A stretch of DNA of 64,000 nucleotides from Mycobacterium sp. (GTDB taxonomy: Bacteria > Actinomycetota > Actinomycetes > Mycobacteriales > Mycobacteriaceae), in NCBI GenBank assembly GCA_003987775.1, contig RXJD01000022.1:62001-126000 (forward strand), given 5' to 3'. Both the position numbers and the translations under genes were made by a program. Under the pieces are notes generated by a model. It was not told the origin of the DNA, did no database searches, and saw only the letters and a program-made list of their open reading frames with translations. Shown one piece after another: positions 22,442-31,387 of the stretch (positions are counted from its first letter, which is position 1; each line of letters starts with the position of its first letter).

Positions 22442-23407
22442 ATGGCCCTATCAACCGAACGGTTAGTTGACACCAACGGTGTGCGGTTGCGCGTGGTCGA
22501 GGCCGGGGAGCGCGGTGCGCCCGTCGTGGTGCTGTGTCACGGCTTCCCGGAACTCGCTTACTCCTGGCGACATCAGATCCCGGTGCTCGCCGACGCCGGC
22601 TACCACGTGCTCGCACCCGACCAGCGCGGCTACGGCGGCTCGTCGTGTCCGGCCGCGATCGAGGCCTACGACATCCACCAACTGACGGCCGACATCGCCG
22701 GCTTGCTCGACGACGTCGGCGCCCAGCGCGCCGCCTGGATCGGCCACGACTGGGGCGCCATGGTGGTGTGGAACGCGGGCCTGCTGCACCCGGACCGCGT
22801 CGCCGCCGTCGCCGCACTGAGCGTTCCGCCGGTGCCGCGCGCGAAGCGTCCGGTCACCGTCGCGCTCCGGCGCACGTTCGGCGAAAACTTCTTCTACATC
22901 CTGTATTTCCAGGAACCCGGTGTGGCTGACGCCGAACTCAACGGCGACCCCGCGCGGGTGATGCGCCGGATGATGGGAAGCCTGCAGCTCACCGGCGACC
23001 AGGGCGCGGCATTGCGGATGGTGGCGCCGGGACCTGAGGGTTTCATCGACCGGCTCCCGGAGCCCGAAGGGTTGCCCGACTGGATCAGTCAGGACGAAAT
23101 CAACCACTATGTAAGCGAATTCACCCGCACCGGTTTCACCGGCGGACTGAACTGGTACCGCAATATGGACCGCAACTGGGAGACGACGCCGCAACTCGAC
23201 GGCGCGAAGATCACGGTGCCCTGCCTTTTCATCGGCGGCACAGCCGACCCGGTGCTGGCGTTCACCCGCAGCGACCGCGCCGCCGAAGTGGTGAGTGGCC
23301 CCTACCGCGAGCTGATGATCGAGGGGGCGGGGCACTGGCTGCAGCAGGAGCGGCCCGCCGAAGTCAATTCCGCCCTGCTGGAATTCCTCAAAGGAGTGGA
23401 ATGGTGA
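22442..23407 (+). CDS. ephA: Epoxide hydrolase EphA
   Basis: A 321-residue alpha/beta-fold epoxide hydrolase. The nucleophile is Asp in GHDWGAMV, the oxyanion motif is HGFPE, the lid tyrosines are in the FYILYFQEPG region, and the acid/His pair lies in GTADPVL and GAGHWLQQE. It opens epoxides to vicinal diols. It overlaps the following monooxygenase gene, so epoxide formation and hydrolysis are probably linked. Confidence 0.94.
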   Translation: MALSTERLVDTNGVRLRVVEAGERGAPVVVLCHGFPELAYSWRHQIPVLADAGYHVLAPDQRGYGGSSCPAAIEAYDIHQLTADIAGLLDDVGAQRAAWIGHDWGAMVVWNAGLLHPDRVAAVAALSVPPVPRAKRPVTVALRRTFGENFFYILYFQEPGVADAELNGDPARVMRRMMGSLQLTGDQGAALRMVAPGPEGFIDRLPEPEGLPDWISQDEINHYVSEFTRTGFTGGLNWYRNMDRNWETTPQLDGAKITVPCLFIGGTADPVLAFTRSDRAAEVVSGPYRELMIEGAGHWLQQERPAEVNSALLEFLKGVEW

Positions 23408-24591
23408 GTGCACCAATGCGTTTCGGAGTCTTCATCACCCCGTTTCACCCGACCGGCCAATCGCCGACGGTGGCGCTGGAGTACGACATGGAACGGGTGG
23501 TCGCACTGGACCGCCTGGGTTACGACGAGGCTTGGTTCGGCGAACACCATTCGGGGGGTTACGAGTTGATCGCGTGCCCCGAGGTCTTCATCGCGGCCGC
23601 CGCCGAACGCACCAAGCACATCCGGCTGGGCACCGGCGTCGTTTCGCTGCCGTATCACCATCCGCTCATGGTGGCCGACCGCTGGGTACTGCTGGATCAC
23701 CTGACCCGGGGACGCGTCATGTTCGGCACCGGGCCGGGCGCGCTGCCTTCCGACGCCTACATGATGGGCATCGATCCGGTCGACCAGCGCCGGATGATGC
23801 AGGAATCGCTGGAGGCGATCCTGGCGTTGTTCCGCGCCGCGCCGGACGAACGGATCGACCGCCATACCGATTGGTTCACACTTCGCGATGCGCAGTTGCA
23901 CATTCGTCCCTACACCTGGCCGTATCCCGAGATCTCCACGGCCGCAATGATCTCGCCGTCCGGACCGCGACTGGCCGGCGCGCTGGGCACCTCACTGCTG
24001 TCGCTATCGATGTCGGTGCCCGGTGGATTCGCCGCGCTGGAGAACACCTGGGACGTCGTGTGCGAACAGGCCGCGAAGGCAGGACGGGCCGAGCCCGACC
24101 GCACCGATTGGCGGGTGCTGAGCATCATGCACATCGCCGACACCCGCGACCAGGCGATCGAGGATTGCACGTACGGGCTGCTGGATTTCGCCAAGTACTT
24201 CGGTGCCGCCGGCTTCGTCCCGCTGTCCAACACGGTCGAAGGGGCGCAATCGCCGCGCGAGTTCGTCGAAGACTATGCGGCTAAAGGCAATTGCTGTATC
24301 GGCACGCCCGAGGATGCGATCGCTTACATCGAGGATCTACTGGAACGCTCGGGCGGTTTCGGCACCCTGCTGTTGCTAGGCCATGACTGGGCGTCGCCCC
24401 AGGCGACCTACCACTCCTATGATCTGTTCGCCCGCAAGGTGATTCCTCACTTCAAGGGCCAGCTCGAAGCGCCGCGGTCCTCCCACGAATGGGCCAGGGA
24501 CAAACGCGAGGAGCTCATCGGCCGTGCCGGTCAGGCTGTCGTGCAGGCGATTACCCAGCATGTGGCCGAGCACGACGGCGCGGCCAACTAA
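23401..24591 (+). CDS. LLM flavin-dependent monooxygenase (Rv3618-like)
   Basis: A 396-residue luciferase-like monooxygenase with the TIM-barrel start MRFGVFITPFHP, EAWFGEHHSGGYELIACPEVF and GRVMFGTGPGALPSDA. It resembles the limonene 1,2-monooxygenase (LimB) branch, which needs reduced flavin from a separate reductase. The start overlaps the ephA stop by seven bases and its own stop overlaps the dehydrogenase ATG. The predicted product would be an epoxide passed to EphA; the substrate is not known. Confidence 0.87.
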   Translation: MVSAPMRFGVFITPFHPTGQSPTVALEYDMERVVALDRLGYDEAWFGEHHSGGYELIACPEVFIAAAAERTKHIRLGTGVVSLPYHHPLMVADRWVLLDHLTRGRVMFGTGPGALPSDAYMMGIDPVDQRRMMQESLEAILALFRAAPDERIDRHTDWFTLRDAQLHIRPYTWPYPEISTAAMISPSGPRLAGALGTSLLSLSMSVPGGFAALENTWDVVCEQAAKAGRAEPDRTDWRVLSIMHIADTRDQAIEDCTYGLLDFAKYFGAAGFVPLSNTVEGAQSPREFVEDYAAKGNCCIGTPEDAIAYIEDLLERSGGFGTLLLLGHDWASPQATYHSYDLFARKVIPHFKGQLEAPRSSHEWARDKREELIGRAGQAVVQAITQHVAEHDGAAN

Positions 24592-25604
24592 TGCGCGCGT
24601 CGGTGTTGCGCGACGGGCGCATGGTGTACCGGGACGATGTCCCGGACCCGGTGCCGGGACCGGGACAGGTGCTGGTCGGGGTCCGGTGTTGCGGAATCTG
24701 CGGTTCGGACCTGCATTTCGCGGCACACGGTGCCGACGTGGTGGCGCTGAGCAATCAGCTGGCCCGGGGCCGGGGCGGCATGGACCTCGACCTTGGCCGG
24801 GACGTCTACATGGGGCATGAGTTCAGCGCCGAAATCCTCGAGGCCGGACCCGATACCGAAACCCATCCGCCCGGCACCCTAGTGACGTCAGTCCCGGTAG
24901 TGCTGTCCGACAAGGGCGTTGAACCGATCGTCTTCAGCAACACCACGCTCGGCGGATACGCCGAGCGGATGTTGCTCTCGGCCCCGCTGCTGCTGCCCGT
25001 CCCGAACGGCTTGGACGCCAGGCATGCGGCGCTGGCCGAACCGATGGCGGTGGGATTGCACGCGGTGAACAAGTCCGAGATCGAGGCGGCCGAAACCGCA
25101 CTGGTGATCGGCTGCGGACCGATCGGCATCGCCATCATCGCGGCACTGCGAGTGCGCGGGGTGGAACATATTGCGGCATCGGACTTCTCGCCCAAGCGGC
25201 GCGAGCTGGCGGCCACCATGGGCGCCCACCAGACGGTCGATCCGGCACAGGGGTCGCCGTTCGACAGCGTCAAAGCACGGGTGGTCTTCGAGGCCGTCGG
25301 GGTACCCGGCATCATCGACGACATCATGTGGCGCGCCCGCAACGGCACCCGGCTCGTCATCGCCGGCGTGTGCATGCAGCCCGACACCGTGCATCCGTTC
25401 TTCGGCATCGCGAAGGAGATCAGCCTGCAGTTCGTCAACGCCTACACACCCGAGGAGTTTGCCGACTCGTTGCGTGCGATCGCCGAGGGCCTGATCGACG
25501 TCGCACCCATGATCACCGGCGAGGTCGGATTACAGGACGTCGGAACGGCATTCGACGATCTGGCAGATCCGGAGCGGCACTGCAAGATCCTGGTGACGCC
25601 GTAG
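24591..25604 (+). CDS. Zinc-dependent alcohol dehydrogenase (MDR family)
   Basis: A 337-residue medium-chain dehydrogenase. The catalytic zinc Cys is in CCGICGSDLH (near residue 37) and a His/Glu pair in MGHEFSAEI. The cofactor motif is ALVIGCGPIGIAII, with an Asp after the second strand (HIAASDFSP) suggesting NAD(H). The usual four-Cys structural zinc loop is missing. The ATG shares a base with the monooxygenase stop. It could oxidise the diol made by EphA. I do not recall this gene next to Rv3618 in H37Rv. Confidence 0.88.
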   Translation: MRASVLRDGRMVYRDDVPDPVPGPGQVLVGVRCCGICGSDLHFAAHGADVVALSNQLARGRGGMDLDLGRDVYMGHEFSAEILEAGPDTETHPPGTLVTSVPVVLSDKGVEPIVFSNTTLGGYAERMLLSAPLLLPVPNGLDARHAALAEPMAVGLHAVNKSEIEAAETALVIGCGPIGIAIIAALRVRGVEHIAASDFSPKRRELAATMGAHQTVDPAQGSPFDSVKARVVFEAVGVPGIIDDIMWRARNGTRLVIAGVCMQPDTVHPFFGIAKEISLQFVNAYTPEEFADSLRAIAEGLIDVAPMITGEVGLQDVGTAFDDLADPERHCKILVTP

Positions 25605-25607
25605 AGT

Positions 25608-26846
25608 TCATCCCGCAAACGGTGGCCGGGTCATCACCGTCGGGTGGAACCCGTAACGCGGAGCGTTCGCGGCAGCTGCGCCGCGGCCCAGACCACCGGT
25701 TAGCGGCATGCCGCCGAGCAGGTGTTGGCTGGGCAATGGAGCCGCGGCCGCGTTGGCGCCCGCGCCGCTGAACGGCAACGCCGATACCCGGCCGAGACCG
25801 GGGGTGCCGGCCGCCCACGCATTGGGCACCGATAGGCCTCCAATCTGTGCGGCGGTTCCGATCCCGCCCAGTCCCGGGAGGACCGAGGGCGCCGGGATGG
25901 CAGCAGGCAGCGCCTGCAACGCCTTGGCGCCCTCGGATGCGGCGTGCGGCAGCAGGGACGTGCCGAGTCCGTGGATGTCCCTGAAGACGGTTGCGAAGAG
26001 CCTGACCGGAGAAACCAGCCTGATGAAGGCGTCGACACCCGTGCTGCCGTCGATGGTCGCCGACCCCGTCAGACCCTCCACCACGTCGCCGAGGAGGCCG
26101 GCCACCACAATCCCGTCACCGTTGGAGTTCCAGGTGTGCCCCGTCAGGCCCAGTGCCGCAGCGGGATTGCTGAGCCAGGGCGGCGCATTGGTGAAACCGG
26201 CCATGGTGAGCAGACTGCTGGGCAGGGTGTTCATCAATTGCTGCAGCGCCAGGGTGTCGCCTGCCGCGGCGCCGCCAACGGCTTGGCCCACTGCCGCCGC
26301 CTGAGCCGCCAAGCCCGACGGTGTGGTGGCGGTTTGCGGTGGGACCAACTCGGGGAGCGCCGCCGCCGCAGCCGACGCGCCGGCGTAGCTGTACATGGTG
26401 CTGGCGTCCTGCGCCCACATCTCGGCATAGTCAGCCTCTACCATGGCGATCGCCGGAGTGTTCTGGCCGAAGATGTTGGTGGCCACCAGAGTTGCCAGTA
26501 ATGCGCGGTTCGCCGCTACCTCCACTGGCGGCACCGTGCCGGCGAATGCGGCCTCGTAGGCGCTGGCTGCCGCGGCCGCCTGGACACCGGCCTGCTCGAC
26601 CTGCGCGGCGGTGGTGCTCAACCATGTCAAGTGCGGCGAGACCGCGGCGGCCATGGCCGCCGATGCGGGCCCCAACCAGGGGCCTGCGGTAACGCCGGAC
26701 ACCAACGACCGATACGACGCCGCAGTGCTGTGTAACTGCGCGGCAAGGCTTTCCCAGGCAGCGGCCGCCGTCAGCATCGGTCCCGAACCCGGACCGGAGT
26801 ACATCAAGGTTGAGTTGACCTCCGGCGGCATCAGCGCGAAACTCAT
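25608..26846 (-). CDS. PPE-SVP protein (PPE65-like)
   Basis: A 412-residue PPE protein: a 180-residue PPE domain (FALMPPEVNSTLMYSGPG ... EMWAQDASTMYSYAGASA) followed by a C-terminal part with GGLSVPNAW, the SVP-subfamily motif (GxxSVPxxW). Such proteins leave by an ESX type VII system with a PE partner. The ATG at 26846 is six bases after GGGGG and 12 bases from the PE stop, so it is the partner of the PE gene at 26859. The stop nearly abuts the convergent dehydrogenase. Confidence 0.92.
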   Translation of the reverse strand: MSFALMPPEVNSTLMYSGPGSGPMLTAAAAWESLAAQLHSTAASYRSLVSGVTAGPWLGPASAAMAAAVSPHLTWLSTTAAQVEQAGVQAAAAASAYEAAFAGTVPPVEVAANRALLATLVATNIFGQNTPAIAMVEADYAEMWAQDASTMYSYAGASAAAAALPELVPPQTATTPSGLAAQAAAVGQAVGGAAAGDTLALQQLMNTLPSSLLTMAGFTNAPPWLSNPAAALGLTGHTWNSNGDGIVVAGLLGDVVEGLTGSATIDGSTGVDAFIRLVSPVRLFATVFRDIHGLGTSLLPHAASEGAKALQALPAAIPAPSVLPGLGGIGTAAQIGGLSVPNAWAAGTPGLGRVSALPFSGAGANAAAAPLPSQHLLGGMPLTGGLGRGAAAANAPRYGFHPTVMTRPPFAG

Positions 26847-26858
26847 GACCATCCCCCG

Positions 26859-27158
26859 CTAGGCGATCGTCGCCGCGTTGGCGGCCTCGGTATCGGCATA
26901 CGAGCCGGCGGAGACGGCCAAGGTGGTGGCCAGCTCGTCCTGAACGGCGGCAGCCTGAGCGCTGATGACCTGATAGAGCTTTGCGTGCGCGGCGAACTGG
27001 GTAGCGGTCAGTACCGAAACCATGTCCGCCGCAGCAGGTACTACCCCGGTGGTCGGTGCTGCCGCGAACTCGTCCCCACTGCGCGCCAAGGCGTTGATCG
27101 ATTGCAACTCACCAGCGACTCCGGCCACGATCTCTGGCCGTGCGATCACTTGTGACAT
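26859..27158 (-). CDS. PE protein (PE32-like)
   Basis: A 99-residue PE-only protein (IARPEIVAGVAGELQSIN). A YxxxD/E secretion signal is present near the C-terminus (SYADTEAANAATIA). GGGAGGAAAC precedes the ATG at 27158; an upstream in-frame start adds 11 unlikely residues. It forms a co-secreted heterodimer with the downstream PPE. Confidence 0.92.
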   Translation of the reverse strand: MSQVIARPEIVAGVAGELQSINALARSGDEFAAAPTTGVVPAAADMVSVLTATQFAAHAKLYQVISAQAAAVQDELATTLAVSAGSYADTEAANAATIA

Positions 27159-27191
27159 GTTTCCTCCCGTAAATGCATGTTGTGAAAGCAA

Positions 27192-27762
27192 TTTCCCCCG
27201 TTGTCAGCTCACTGACGGCGACGCCGCACTCCTACGCCCGAACGTCTGCGAAGCGGCCACTGGCCAGGCTATGGGAGCCCCCCGCTGGCAACACAAGGCT
27301 TCTCGCGGCCTGTTCATCGTCGAGTTGACAACTATTCATCCACGGCAACGCATCTCAGTGTTAAAATGCCGCATTCTATGAACTATGCATGAGGATCTGA
27401 GAAGGTCGCGGTTGCGGACTATACTGCCCTTCTTGCCATAGTTTCTGTCCGCCAATAGATTTGCTGTTGGCACGCACCAGGTTGGCATCCCGGGAATTCT
27501 GCGGTGCACAGAGAAGAAACCAAATAGTCCAGTGCGCGAAGAGAATTCGCGCATGTGCACACCCGGCGAGCGAACATCCCACGACTTCGCCTGCGGCACA
27601 ACGAATGCTGAACGGACGTAGCCTACGCCGACGCCATTGCAGTTGAAGCTGTTACGGCGCAGGCATTATCGCCCCTTCTGGGGCGGAGCTGCACCAGCGG
27701 CGTCAGGTCGGGCCCGCCAATGAGGCGAGTTCTTCACCACCTTGGCCGCGGTGCTGCAAATG
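27192..27762. other. Intergenic region upstream of the first PE gene
   Basis: About 570 bases without a supported gene. Base composition is lower in GC than the surroundings, especially 27330-27480. A 49-base stretch at 27294-27342 resembles one upstream of the second PE gene (see separate entry). Nothing else was recognised. Confidence 0.6.
27294..27342 (-). promoter_or_regulatory. Conserved upstream element of PE gene, copy 1
   Basis: Reads about 70% identical to 29501-29548, including GCCTGTTCAT, CGAGTT and ATTCAT, with an inverted AGGC...GCCT at one end. Both lie roughly 120-180 bases upstream of a PE start on the minus strand, while neighbouring sequence has diverged. It is probably a promoter or operator. 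Confidence 0.5.
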
Positions 27763-27796
27763 CCGAACGGCGGCAGCTTGTGCTGCCGCCGTTCGG
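27763..27796 (-). terminator. Perfect 14-bp hairpin after the second PPE gene
   Basis: CCGAACGGCGGCAG (27763-27776) pairs completely with 27783-27796 across a six-base loop. It lies 30 bases after the PPE stop at 27827. There is no strong T tract. Confidence 0.65.
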
Positions 27797-27826
27797 GTCG
27801 AAGATGCTACTGCGCCGGTCTTTTCG

Positions 27827-29074
27827 TCATCCCCCGGACGGAGGCTGTACGACCACCGTCGGCTTGAAGCCGTAGCGCGGCGCTGCGAAGTTCGCCACGC
27901 TCCGGCCAGTGCCGGCGCCCGGCACCATCGGCAACCCACCGAACGCAGCGGTGGCGGGTTCGGCTGCGGCCGCACCACTCATTCCGTTCAGTGCCACCGT
28001 GATCGGGTTCGCAGCCGGCGTGCTGATCCAGCTGGCGGGAACCGACATCGCGCCGACCTTGGCCGCGTTGCCGGCCGCGCCGGCGATTCCGCCCAAGGCA
28101 TTGCCCAGACCGCTGCCGAAGGTGGGGGCAACGGCCGCCGCCGCTCCCTCGGCCGCTTTCGCGGCACCCTCGGCAGCTTTGGAAGCAGCGGGAAACGCGC
28201 TGTGGAACAGGCCGTCGATGTCCTTCATCGCAGTGGAGGTCAGACGGAAAGGTGAAACCATCCTGATGTAGGTGTCGAACGCGGTGCTGGCGTCGACCGT
28301 CGCCGATCCGGTGAGACCCTCAACGACGTCACCGAGCATCCCGTTGATGACAATCCCGTCACCGGTGGCGTTCCAGGTGTGTCCGGTCAGACCCAGGGCC
28401 GCCTGCGGGTTGGCGAGCCAGGGCGGGGTGTTGGTCAGACCGGCCATCTGGCTCAAGGCCTTGGGAATCTCGTGCAATCCCGCTGCCGCGGCGGCCGAGT
28501 TGAGGGCGTTGAACTGCGCGTTGACCTGGGCGCCCAGGCCGGCCAGGCTGGTGGCTATGTACTGAGGAGTCAGGGGCGGCAGGGCGGTTGCCGCCGCCGA
28601 TGCGCCGGAGTAGCCGTACATGGCAGCGGCATCCTGCGCCCACATCTCCAGGTATTGCGCCTCGGTCGCCGCGATGGCAGCGGTGTTCTGGCCGAGGAAG
28701 TTTGTCGCCAGAAGCGTCGCCAGCAGCGTCCGGTTGGCCTCGACCACCGGCGGCGGGACTGTGGCCAGGAAGGCGGCCTCGTAGGCACTCGCCGCGGCAG
28801 CAGCCTGCGAACCGCTTAGCGCGGCCTTTTCGGCGGCGCTGTTGAGCCACGCGATCTGCGGCGTTGCGGCGGCCGCCATGGCAGCCGCCGACGGCCCCTG
28901 CCAGGGCCCGTCGGTGAGGCTGACGACTACCGCTCCATATGAGGCCGCAACGGACTGCAATTCACCGGCCAGCGCGTCCCACGCGGCGGCGGCGGACAGC
29001 ATCGGCCCCGAACCCGCACCGGCATACATCAGCGCCGAGTTGATCTCGGGCGGAAGAGCTGCGAAGTCAATCAT
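27827..29074 (-). CDS. PPE-SVP protein, second copy
   Basis: A 415-residue PPE protein closely related to the one at 25608: same N-terminus ([18 protein letters not shown]), the shared block [17 protein letters not shown], and the SVP motif as GAMSVPASW, ending with the same APRYGFxPTV. The central region between residues 310 and 350 is Ala/Glu-rich ([16 protein letters not shown]), unlike the other copy. It follows its PE gene by nine bases. Confidence 0.92.
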   Translation of the reverse strand: MIDFAALPPEINSALMYAGAGSGPMLSAAAAWDALAGELQSVAASYGAVVVSLTDGPWQGPSAAAMAAAATPQIAWLNSAAEKAALSGSQAAAAASAYEAAFLATVPPPVVEANRTLLATLLATNFLGQNTAAIAATEAQYLEMWAQDAAAMYGYSGASAAATALPPLTPQYIATSLAGLGAQVNAQFNALNSAAAAAGLHEIPKALSQMAGLTNTPPWLANPQAALGLTGHTWNATGDGIVINGMLGDVVEGLTGSATVDASTAFDTYIRMVSPFRLTSTAMKDIDGLFHSAFPAASKAAEGAAKAAEGAAAAVAPTFGSGLGNALGGIAGAAGNAAKVGAMSVPASWISTPAANPITVALNGMSGAAAAEPATAAFGGLPMVPGAGTGRSVANFAAPRYGFKPTVVVQPPSGG

Positions 29075-29083
29075 GAGGTCGCC

Positions 29084-29383
29084 CTAACCGATCGTGGCGG
29101 CGTTGGCGCCTTCGGTGATCCCATACGAGGCGGCAGACAGCCCCAGCGTGGCCGCGAGCTGCTCTTGCACCGCCACCGCGTGAGCGCCGATCTCCTGATA
29201 GAGGTTCGCGTGATTGGCGAACTGGGTGGCGGTCAGCAGTGACACCAGGTCGGACGCGGCCGGAGCGATCACCGTGGTCGGGCCGGCGGCAGCCGAATTG
29301 CCGGCGCGCATGGCCGCGTTGATGGACTGCAACTCCCCCGCGGCACCAGCCAATGTGTCGGGCTCTGCGTAGACGAGCGACAT
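29084..29383 (-). CDS. PE protein, second copy
   Basis: A 99-residue PE-only protein (YAEPDTLAGAAGELQSIN) paralogous to the one at 26859, with SYGITEGANAATIG at the end carrying the YxxxE export signal. GGGAGGAACC precedes the ATG at 29383. It forms the second tandem PE-PPE pair with the next gene. Confidence 0.92.
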   Translation of the reverse strand: MSLVYAEPDTLAGAAGELQSINAAMRAGNSAAAGPTTVIAPAASDLVSLLTATQFANHANLYQEIGAHAVAVQEQLAATLGLSAASYGITEGANAATIG

Positions 29384-29500
29384 GAAGGTTCCTCCCTGAT
29401 TGCAATGTGCACTCACAGCGTTGCGCGCCCAATGACTTCGTCGTCATCGGACGCGTTAGCGGATCTGAACTCACGTTAAGCAAGCGGGCGGAAACAACAA

Positions 29501-29548
29501 CAGGCTTCCTACAGCCTGTTCATTGCCGAGTTAGCAATTATTCATTTG
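29501..29548 (-). promoter_or_regulatory. Conserved upstream element of PE gene, copy 2
   Basis: The partner of 27294-27342. Contains AGGCT-N6-AGCCT, then GTTCATTGCCGAGTTAGCAA. In the first copy the inverted arms read AGGC...GCCT, so pairing is retained while the bases between differ. Confidence 0.5.
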
Positions 29549-29586
29549 CCTCCCAATAAACGCAGGAGACAATCGAGATTATTATG

Positions 29587-29611
29587 AATCATATTTGTTT
29601 CAAATATGATT
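29587..29611. promoter_or_regulatory. AT-rich palindrome, possible operator
   Basis: AATCATATTT and AAATATGATT form a perfect 10-bp inverted repeat with a five-base centre. A third half-site, AATCATAT, follows at 29617. The AT-rich setting suits a dimeric regulator such as EspR or the silencer Lsr2, but binding is inference. Confidence 0.45.
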
Positions 29612-30047
29612 AGAGAATCATATGAATCCATTGAATTATGGCTCCATGATCTATTGAATGCGGTATCAGCGCAGCCGGTCGCGCCCCCGGCCTGCGCACC
29701 TCCCCCATTGCCACTGTGATCAAAAACACTGTGCGCCAGCACTTAAGCGCGTACCGCCGCATGCGCAACGACGGTCCGCAGAGATACGGCACCCTGCCCC
29801 TGCGCAACGCCGCCCTGTCACAGAATCGCCAGGTAAATCTGACCGCGCGCGCGTCGGGCAATGATCTCGATAGGCGAATGACTACGACGACTCCTCCGTA
29901 CCCGGCGGAAATGCGGAGCGACCGGCCTACCGCTTTGCCGAATTGTTGAAGTCGCGTTGGGTGAAACCTGAAATGGGCATGCGCCAGCGAGCCGGTTAGG
30001 TCCTTTGCTGGCCCTGCCGTCGGCGCCGGGCGGCTAAGGTGCCAGGC

Positions 30048-30773
30048 ATGCCGATCGCAATCCGCGCCCGCAGGTCGATTGCCGCCGCGGGCCTCGCCCT
30101 GGTCACGTTGTCGGCCTGCGACTCGCACACTGCGGCGCCGTCACCAGCGACCACACCGCGGCAGGTGACTGTGGTCGGATCCGGGCAGGTGCAGGGCGTC
30201 CCGGACACCCTTACCGCCGCCGTGGCCATCGAATTCACCGCACCCGACGTCACCACCGCCATGAATCAGACCAACGACCGCCAGCAAGCGGTGATCAATG
30301 CCCTGCAGGGGGCCGGCGTGGACCGCAAAGATATCCGCACCACGCAGGTCAGCCTGCAACCGCAATACACCACGCCTGAATCCGCCGGATCCGCCACGAT
30401 CGCCGGCTACCGGGCCACCAACGGGATCGAGATCAAGATTCATCCCACAGATGCCGCGTCCAAGCTGCTGTCCCTGATCGTCAGCACGGGCGGCGACGCC
30501 ACCCGGATCGGCTCGGTGAGTTACTCGATCGCGGACGATTCGCAGCTGCTCAAGGACGCTCGGGCACGCGCCTTCGAGGACGCCAAGAACCGTGCCCGGC
30601 AGTATGCCCAGCTCTCGGGCCTCAGCCTGGGCAAGGTGCTGTCCATTTCGGAAGCCTCCGGCGCGACGCCCCCGCCCGGCCCGCAGCCCGCGCCGCGCGC
30701 CGCGATGGCGCCGCTGGAACCCGGCCAGCAAACAGTGAGTTTTTCGGTGACCGCGGTGTGGGAGCTGGACTAG
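30048..30773 (+). CDS. lpqG: Lipoprotein LpqG with SIMPL domain
   Basis: A 241-residue exported lipoprotein: signal peptide AAAGLALVTLSAC with lipobox Cys near residue 23, then a SIMPL (DUF541) domain (VVGSGQVQGVPDTLTAAVAIEF ... ALQGAGVDRKDIRTTQVSLQPQY ... FEDAKNRARQYAQLSGLSLG). The function of SIMPL proteins is unclear; a periplasmic or outer-surface role is likely. ATG at 30048; a GTG nine bases earlier is possible. Its stop abuts the convergent hpt stop. Confidence 0.92.
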   Translation: MPIAIRARRSIAAAGLALVTLSACDSHTAAPSPATTPRQVTVVGSGQVQGVPDTLTAAVAIEFTAPDVTTAMNQTNDRQQAVINALQGAGVDRKDIRTTQVSLQPQYTTPESAGSATIAGYRATNGIEIKIHPTDAASKLLSLIVSTGGDATRIGSVSYSIADDSQLLKDARARAFEDAKNRARQYAQLSGLSLGKVLSISEASGATPPPGPQPAPRAAMAPLEPGQQTVSFSVTAVWELD

Positions 30774-31349
30774 TTACTGGTAGACGCGAGGGTCCAGGGT
30801 GCCGATGTAGGACAGGTCCCGGTAGCGCTCGTCGTAGTCCAGGCCGTAACCGACCACGAAGTCGTTGGGGATGTCGAAACCCACGTACGTGATGTCGACG
30901 TTGGCACCTACGGCTTCCGGCTTGCGCAGCAGCGTGCACACCCGCAAGGAGCGGGGGTGGCGGCTGGTCAGGTTGCGCAACAGCCAGGACAGGGTCAGGC
31001 CGGAGTCCACCACGTCTTCCACGATCAGCACGTCGCGGTCGTGGATGTCGCGGTCGAGGTCCTTGAGGATGCGCACCACTCCCGACGAGGACGTCGAGGA
31101 CCCGTAGGAGCTCACCGCCATGAACTCGAACTGGGTCGGCAGCGGAATGGCGCGCGCCAGATCCGTCACGAAAAGCACAGCGCCCTTGAGCACGGTGATC
31201 AACAACAGGTCCTGGCCGGTGGTGGCCGCCAGATCCTGGTAGTCCTCGCCGATCTGTCGGCCGAGCTCAGCGATGCGGCCCTGGATCTGCTCCTGGGTGA
31301 GCAGTACCGACTTGATGTCCCCCGGGTACAGCTCCGCCGTCACGAGCAC
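30774..31349 (-). CDS. hpt: Hypoxanthine-guanine phosphoribosyltransferase
   Basis: A 191-residue purine salvage enzyme. The PRPP-binding motif is [14 protein letters not shown]; the catalytic loop begins [18 protein letters not shown] is the pyrophosphate loop. It lies 38 bases after tilS on the same strand, the usual tilS-hpt-ftsH grouping except that ftsH is now 9 kb away. Confidence 0.96.
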   Translation of the reverse strand: MLVTAELYPGDIKSVLLTQEQIQGRIAELGRQIGEDYQDLAATTGQDLLLITVLKGAVLFVTDLARAIPLPTQFEFMAVSSYGSSTSSSGVVRILKDLDRDIHDRDVLIVEDVVDSGLTLSWLLRNLTSRHPRSLRVCTLLRKPEAVGANVDITYVGFDIPNDFVVGYGLDYDERYRDLSYIGTLDPRVYQ

Positions 31350-31387
31350 AGCGTGCCACGCCTACCTGAGAAGAACCAACGCAGGCG

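Larger units (their letters stand above)
29417..30047. other. AT-rich intergenic region upstream of the second PE gene
   Basis: About 630 bases between a PE gene and lpqG. Part of it (29550-29640) is strikingly AT-rich for this genome. An open frame across 29610-30128 on the minus strand codes for an Arg-rich sequence with no recognisable domain and is not accepted as a gene. The region contains the two regulatory-looking elements listed separately. Confidence 0.6.

Noticed and set aside
29610..30128. 172-codon minus-strand frame between PE gene and lpqG
   Set aside because: Arg-rich, no family resemblance, overlaps the lpqG signal peptide, and runs through the AT-rich control region.
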